Positions 59,723 through 64,000 of a stretch of 64,000 bases of DNA are shown here, in pieces. Under the pieces are notes generated by a model. That model was not told the origin of the DNA. It ran no database searches and saw only the letters and a program-made list of their open reading frames with translations. The stretch's first letter is position 1. Each line of letters begins with the position of its first letter. Location: assembly GCA_002293185.1 (NCBI GenBank), contig DBCS01000008.1:152443-216442 (forward strand), written 5' to 3'. The translations under genes and the position numbers were made by a program. Source of the stretch: Flavobacteriales bacterium UBA952 (GTDB taxonomy: Bacteria; Bacteroidota; Bacteroidia; Flavobacteriales_D; Crocinitomicaceae).

Positions 59723-60317
59723 GGCGCAAAAATACAAAGTTTTCCTCGAAAACAATTACGTCCTATTTACAGATCAAGATCATCAACTGCCTCATTGGGT
59801 TGGTTTGCCGCCTCAATCCTATGAAATGCTCTCCAAGGCCTTTGAAAGTGAATCATGTGTTCAGGTCGTAGCGGATGATCCTTAAGCTGCCCTACATCAT
59901 TTCTTTGAAGCTTTCAAACTAATCCGTACCGCTGGGGCTCTCGTTCAAAAAATAAATGAAGATGCCTATTTGTGGATCGATCGCTTTGGTCATCTAGACC
60001 TCCCGAAAGGGAAAATTGAAAAAGGGGAGACCGAATTGGCTGCAGCAATCAGAGAAGTACATGAAGAAACTGGCTTATCCGGCCGCCTGACTTCCGAAAG
60101 AATTTTGGGTTTGACCTATCATGTATATGAAATGAAAGGCAAGTCTTATTTGAAAGAAAATCATTGGTTCAAGTTTCGCCATGAAGGTCAAAGTACCTTA
60201 GTGCCTCAGGAAGAAGAAGGTATTGAAGCGGTCTTTTGGTTGCAAAAAAAAGATTGGAAAGCACGTCTGAATGAAAGTTATGCTGGATTAAAGGCGCTCT
60301 TAGAAAGTACTTGCTAA
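59721..60317 (+). pseudogene. NUDIX hydrolase interrupted by an in-frame TAA
   Basis: Reading one frame from ATG 59721 to TAA 60315 gives 198 codons broken by a single TAA at 59883-59885 (codon 55). The first half (MAQKYKVFLENNYVLFTDQD) and second (FKLIRTAGALVQKINEDAYL) fit one continuous Bacteroidota NUDIX protein. The NUDIX box is intact downstream: LPKGKIEKGETELAAAIREV, then HEETG. The downstream part could start at a TTG near 59970 but would lack the N-terminal strands. It may be a genuine nonsense mutation or a sequencing error. Confidence 0.8.
59727..59755 (-). promoter_or_regulatory. -33/-7 promoter of pyrE inside the NUDIX gene
   Basis: Minus strand TTG (59755-59753), 18-nt spacer, TATTTTTG (59734-59727), then CGCC and the pyrE ATG at 59722. 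It is the strongest case for a leaderless mRNA in the window. Confidence 0.65.
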
Positions 60318-60403
60318 AAATGTGTTAATTTTAGCGCAAGACAAATAGCAATGTTTATCATTGTAGAAAGCTTATATTTTTTTGAATAGAAAACCAAAAG
60401 ACG

Positions 60404-60817
60404 ATGAAATACCTACAACTCTCATTATTACTCATTTTAAGTACTGCAATATTTGCACAAACTGCAACTCAATCCAAAAAAGATGTACAGCCGCCACTCA
60501 AATTTGCGGTATTAGAAATCGAGCGTCAAAATATTCCTTACGGTTCTGAAGACCTATTTGTTTTTGAGTTTAAAAACACTTCCAAAAAAGCTGCCGTCAT
60601 TACCAACGTTCAAACGAGTTGCGGCTGCACTGCCGCGGACCGACCAGAAACACCCATCAGAAAGGGTAAAAAAGGGGTCATTAAAGTGCATTACGATACC
60701 AAAAGGGTAGGAGGGTTTACCAAAACGATTACCGTTTTTTCTAATGTCGGCGACCCGATAGTTCTGACCATCAAAGGATCGGTTTTGAGCCCTTCAGATT
60801 CTCCTGTGATCAACTAG
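60404..60817 (+). CDS. DUF1573 protein
   Basis: 137 residues with signal peptide (MKYLQLSLLLILSTAIFAQ). The DUF1573 Ig-like fold is shown by LFVFEFKNTSKKAAVITNVQ, TSCGCTAADRPETPIRKG and IKVHYDTKRVGGFTKTITVF. The SCGC pair is invariant in this family. It is probably periplasmic or at the outer membrane, function unknown. It follows the broken NUDIX gene by 86 nt and precedes valS. Confidence 0.82.
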   Translation: MKYLQLSLLLILSTAIFAQTATQSKKDVQPPLKFAVLEIERQNIPYGSEDLFVFEFKNTSKKAAVITNVQTSCGCTAADRPETPIRKGKKGVIKVHYDTKRVGGFTKTITVFSNVGDPIVLTIKGSVLSPSDSPVIN

Positions 60818-60845
60818 TTGACGCATTACGCGCACAGATATTTGT

Positions 60846-60853
60846 TATCTTTG
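60846..60853 (+). promoter_or_regulatory. -7 element of valS
   Basis: TATCTTTG, 18 nt before the valS ATG; the nearest upstream TTG gives a 25-nt spacer, longer than ideal. Confidence 0.42.
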
Positions 60854-60871
60854 CATCTTTAAGACGAAGTC

Positions 60872-63496
60872 ATGGAGATTGCAAAAACATACGAACCGCA
60901 ACTTGCGCAAGAAAAATGGTATCAATATTGGCTAGATAAGGGCTATTTTCATTCAACCCCTGATCACCGCGAGCCTTACACTATTGTGATTCCGCCACCC
61001 AATGTTACCGGCGTGTTGCACATGGGTCATATGCTCAATAATACCATTCAAGATGTTTTGGTTCGTCGTGCGCGCATGTTGGGCAAAAACGCATGCTGGG
61101 TGCCTGGCACCGATCACGCATCTATTGCTACCGAAGCCAAAGTGGTACAAAAACTTAAGGCTGACGGCATCTCCAAATCAGAACTTTCTCGCGACGAATT
61201 TTTAGCGCATGCTTTCGAGTGGAAAGACAAACATGGCGGCATCATTTTAGAGCAACTCAAGCGTTTGGGTGCTTCTTGCGACTGGGAACGCACGCATTTC
61301 ACCATGGACCCAGCCTATTCCGAGTCGGTGATCAATGTCTTTATCGATCTTTTTCAAAAAGGTAAAATTTATCGAGGTGTTCGCATGGTCAATTGGGACC
61401 CTGAGGCCCTCACTGCACTTTCCGATGAAGAAGTCAATTACAAAGAAGTCAATTCAAAGCTATTTTACGTCCGTTATCAAGTAACCGGTGCGCCAGATAA
61501 TTGGCTTACCATTGCCACAACACGTCCCGAAACCATTCTTGGCGATACCGCTATTTGCGTACACCCCGAAGATGAGCGCTACTTCCCACTCATCGGAAAA
61601 AGTGTTTTGGTACCGCTGATCAATCGTGAAATCCCCATTATTGCCGATGCCTACGTAGACAAAGATTTCGGAACAGGTTGTCTTAAAGTAACCCCTGCCC
61701 ACGACCCGAATGACTACGAGTTGGGCCAAAAACACAACTTGCCGAGCATTGATCTTTTCAATGACAACGGCACGCTTAATGCAAATGGTGCACACTACCA
61801 AGGCAAAGACCGCTTCGAGGTTCGTCGAGAAATCGAAAAAGAACTCCACGACAAGGGCTTTTTGGTCAAAACCGAAGACATCATCAATAAAGTAGGGTTT
61901 TCAGAACGCACGAATGCGGTTATTGAGCCTAAATTATCTTTGCAATGGTTTGTCTCTATGAAAGAACTTGCTGCCCCGGCACTTGAAAATGTCATGAATG
62001 GCAATATTCAATTTCATCCTGATAAATTCAAAAATACCTACCGTCACTGGATGGAGAACGTCAAAGATTGGTGCATTTCTCGTCAACTTTGGTGGGGGCA
62101 TCGCATTCCGGCGTGGTACTACAGCGATCGACCAGCAGATTTCGTGGTGGCCAAAACGCAAGAAGAAGCGCTTGCGCTCGCGTCTGAAAAGGCGGGTAGG
62201 GCAGTGAGTGCCTCAGAGCTTCGGCAAGACGAAGATGTGCTCGACACCTGGTTCTCAAGTTGGTTATGGCCCATCTCTGTTTTCAATGGCCTCACCGAAC
62301 CCAACAACCCAGAAATCAACTATTACTACCCAACTAATGACCTTGTCACTGCGCCCGAAATCATGTTCTTTTGGGTGGCGCGCATGGCCATAGCAGGTTA
62401 TGAATACATGGGGCAACAGCCTTTCAAAAATGTGTATTATACTGGAATTGTTCGCGACAAACTTGGTCGTAAAATGTCGAAGTCTTTAGGTAACTCCCCC
62501 GACCCAATAGATCTCATCAATCAGTTCGGTGCCGACGGTGTGCGCGTTGGGGTCCTTATATCCTCACCAGCCGGCAATGACCTGCCATTTGACAGCTCAC
62601 AATGTGAACAAGGCCGCAACTTTACCAATAAAATTTGGAATGCATATCGTCTGGTTTCTTCATGGGAGGTATTAGAAATGGAGCAACCTACTTCTAGTCA
62701 AGTAGCCATCAATTGGTTTGAAAACCGCTTTGCGCAAGTATTAAAAGAGATCAACGAAAACTTCGATAAGTTTCGAATCTCTGACGCTTTAATGGCTACC
62801 TATAAACTTGTTTGGGACGATTTCTGCTCTTGGTATTTAGAAATGATCAAACCAGCCTATCAACAACCAATAGATAGTCAAACACTCGAACAAACGCTCG
62901 ATTTTTTTGAACGCCTGCTCAAAATCATGCATCCGTTTACACCTTTTGTTGCCGAAGAGCTTTATCATGCCCTGCGCGAGCGTCCAATTGGCGATGACAT
63001 CGTTATTGCGCAATGGCCAATTGCTCAAGAAGTAGATTCTGTGCCGCTTCAACAATTTACCTTCAATGAAAAGGTGATTACGCAAATTCGAAACATCCGA
63101 AAACACAACAATATTGCGACCAAAGTCAAACTTGAGCTCTATATCAAAGCCGATCAATCCCGCGCTCAAGATACCGATAGCATTCTTTTAAAAATGGGTA
63201 ATTTGTCGACGCTGCAATACGTCCAGGATAAAGTTGCTCAGTCCAATAGCTTTATAGTTGAAGGTATCGAATTTTTTGTACCGTTTGGCGCGCAGATAGA
63301 TCTTGAAGCAGAAAAAAAGAAGCTAGAAGAAGAACTGTACTACACACAGGGCTTTTTGAAAAGTGTTCAGGCTAAGTTGCAAAATCAAAAATTCATGGCT
63401 GGAGCACCAGAAATGGTGGTGTCTAATGAGCGCAAGAAGGAGGCGGACGCTTTGGCAAAGATGGCCATTCTCAAGGAGAAGTTAGCGGGTCTTTAA
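60872..63496 (+). CDS. valS: Valyl-tRNA synthetase
   Basis: 874 residues, class I synthetase. HMGHMLNN (HIGH-type motif, near residue 50) and GRKMSKSLGNSPDPID (KMSKS) are intact. The editing domain (TIATTRPETILGDTAICVHP) and the C-terminal coiled coil (LEAEKKKLEEELYYTQGFLK) that contacts tRNA are present. It charges tRNA-Val. The stop is 17 nt from the convergent OmpA-family gene. Confidence 0.97.
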   Translation: MEIAKTYEPQLAQEKWYQYWLDKGYFHSTPDHREPYTIVIPPPNVTGVLHMGHMLNNTIQDVLVRRARMLGKNACWVPGTDHASIATEAKVVQKLKADGISKSELSRDEFLAHAFEWKDKHGGIILEQLKRLGASCDWERTHFTMDPAYSESVINVFIDLFQKGKIYRGVRMVNWDPEALTALSDEEVNYKEVNSKLFYVRYQVTGAPDNWLTIATTRPETILGDTAICVHPEDERYFPLIGKSVLVPLINREIPIIADAYVDKDFGTGCLKVTPAHDPNDYELGQKHNLPSIDLFNDNGTLNANGAHYQGKDRFEVRREIEKELHDKGFLVKTEDIINKVGFSERTNAVIEPKLSLQWFVSMKELAAPALENVMNGNIQFHPDKFKNTYRHWMENVKDWCISRQLWWGHRIPAWYYSDRPADFVVAKTQEEALALASEKAGRAVSASELRQDEDVLDTWFSSWLWPISVFNGLTEPNNPEINYYYPTNDLVTAPEIMFFWVARMAIAGYEYMGQQPFKNVYYTGIVRDKLGRKMSKSLGNSPDPIDLINQFGADGVRVGVLISSPAGNDLPFDSSQCEQGRNFTNKIWNAYRLVSSWEVLEMEQPTSSQVAINWFENRFAQVLKEINENFDKFRISDALMATYKLVWDDFCSWYLEMIKPAYQQPIDSQTLEQTLDFFERLLKIMHPFTPFVAEELYHALRERPIGDDIVIAQWPIAQEVDSVPLQQFTFNEKVITQIRNIRKHNNIATKVKLELYIKADQSRAQDTDSILLKMGNLSTLQYVQDKVAQSNSFIVEGIEFFVPFGAQIDLEAEKKKLEEELYYTQGFLKSVQAKLQNQKFMAGAPEMVVSNERKKEADALAKMAILKEKLAGL

Positions 63497-63513
63497 CTAG
63501 AAAATGGCCGAGT

Positions 63514-64000
63514 TTAGATAAAACGAAAATCGACGCGTCTGTTGAATTGCTTTCCTTCATCAGTAGCATTGTCTTTAACAGGATATTTCTCTCCTTTGAA
63601 TTGAACAACTATTCGGTCTCTGGCTAGTCCGTGTTGCTCAAAAAATGCAATCAGCGCAAGGCACCTTTTTTCTGAAAGCGTTATGTTATATGCATCAGAG
63701 CCATCTGCATCCGTATGGCCTGTAATTTCAATGCGCAAGTCTGAATGACTTTTCACCATTCTAATTAATTCTTTCAAATAGCCTTCATGCACTGCGCGAA
63801 TAGTTGCTTGGTCGTAATCGAAGTAAATGGGCTCAAACGTAAAATTTAACAACTCTTGCTTTCGAATTTGAGGTGCGGAGACACCATCTCTTAATTCTTG
63901 CTGAAAACGTAGTAACCAGTCTTTTGGTAGGTATGGGATTTTACTTACTGAAATTTCACCTTTGCTTTGGTAGGCAATAAAGCGATAATCTTGCTGATCT
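63514..64000 (-). CDS. OmpA-family protein, C-terminal part (partial)
   Basis: Open to the window edge; about 162 codons are seen. The OmpA domain is clear from residues about 55 on: IYFDYDQATIRAVHEGYLKE, LRIEITGHTDADGSDAYNIT, LSEKRCLALIAFFEQHGL and FNRRVDFRFI. The conserved Asp and Arg that bind diaminopimelate are present in the T-D-x-x-G and N-R-R-V-D motifs. It should anchor the outer membrane to peptidoglycan. The N-terminal part, likely PD40 or TPR as in related proteins, is outside. Confidence 0.85.
   Translation of the reverse strand, partial: DQQDYRFIAYQSKGEISVSKIPYLPKDWLLRFQQELRDGVSAPQIRKQELLNFTFEPIYFDYDQATIRAVHEGYLKELIRMVKSHSDLRIEITGHTDADGSDAYNITLSEKRCLALIAFFEQHGLARDRIVVQFKGEKYPVKDNATDEGKQFNRRVDFRFI

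Noticed and set aside
59970..60317. A separate shorter NUDIX gene starting at TTG 59970
   Set aside because: It is in frame with and continuous with the upstream half; the N-terminal strands match the family, so one interrupted gene is the better call.
1..64000. tRNA, rRNA, CRISPR, insertion sequences or prophage
   Set aside because: No cloverleaf, array, transposase or phage gene was found in the short intergenic gaps or among the proteins.

Overview
The window is a gene-dense, AT-rich chromosomal segment of a Bacteroidota bacterium, most likely Flavobacteriales (family not resolvable from sequence). The supports are: GldH gliding lipoprotein; RicT-like PSP1 protein beside holB and gldH; a LETM1-related protein of the type found in flavobacteria; a large lamin-tail-domain secreted protein with a FlgD-like C-terminus; Bacteroidota-type LptD, Psd and CdsA; almost no Shine-Dalgarno sequences; and many matches to the Bacteroidota promoter -7 element TAnnTTTG. 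There are no tRNA or rRNA genes, insertion sequences, prophage genes or CRISPR arrays. No gene-free stretch exceeds 300 bases; the longest (43091-43344) is filled by a TPP riboswitch.

Layout. 1-4.7 kb: end of fabD, a barrel-less TonB-plug protein, truA with a TPR/PD40 protein, a phosphodiester-glycosidase-like lipoprotein and a small NAD(P)-binding protein. 4.7-14.8 kb (minus): an MbnP-MbnH (MauG) pair heads an operon with a conserved 471-residue protein of unknown function, a WYL regulator, a PaaG-like isomerase/hydratase and a 3-hydroxyacyl-CoA dehydrogenase. Then come metK, a strong terminator, mtnA and an alpha/beta hydrolase. 14.9-24.8 kb: AddA-type helicase-nuclease, a CTP-synthase-like amidotransferase remnant with lost catalytic residues, a lipoprotein, and the radA-rsmI-holB-ricT-gldH operon. 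24.9-28.6 kb (plus): acidic-tail protein, deoC, and two adjacent aldehyde dehydrogenase genes that together look like a split ALDH16. 28.6-35.9 kb: an envelope/redox operon (amidase, MCE protein, two Hdr-like Fe-S proteins, small conserved protein) divergent from lptD. 35.8-39.8 kb (minus): barrel protein, LETM1-like protein, unknown protein, orphan ABC ATPase and BrkB-type membrane protein in a tightly overlapping operon. 39.8-46.8 kb: lamin-tail protein, asd, TPP-riboswitch-controlled TonB receptor (probably thiamine uptake), and a TonB_C plus beta-barrel fusion. 46.8-64 kb: rlmI-MATE-fmt, a DASS transporter, an acyl-CoA synthetase, a small Lys/Cys-rich exported protein, rsfS-ftsH-cdsA-psd, birA, an SRPBCC-like protein, pyrE, a NUDIX gene broken by one stop codon, a DUF1573 protein, valS and an OmpA-family C-terminus.

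Most genes are housekeeping: SAM supply and recycling, fatty-acid and phospholipid synthesis, envelope assembly, translation and repair. The most distinctive signals are these: a recurring TAnnTTTG element only 3-5 nt before start codons, implying leaderless mRNAs; divergent pyrE/NUDIX starts sharing one CATG; the NUDIX nonsense codon; the split ALDH16 beside deoC; the degenerate CTP-synthase amidotransferase domain; and two unusual TonB-related architectures.
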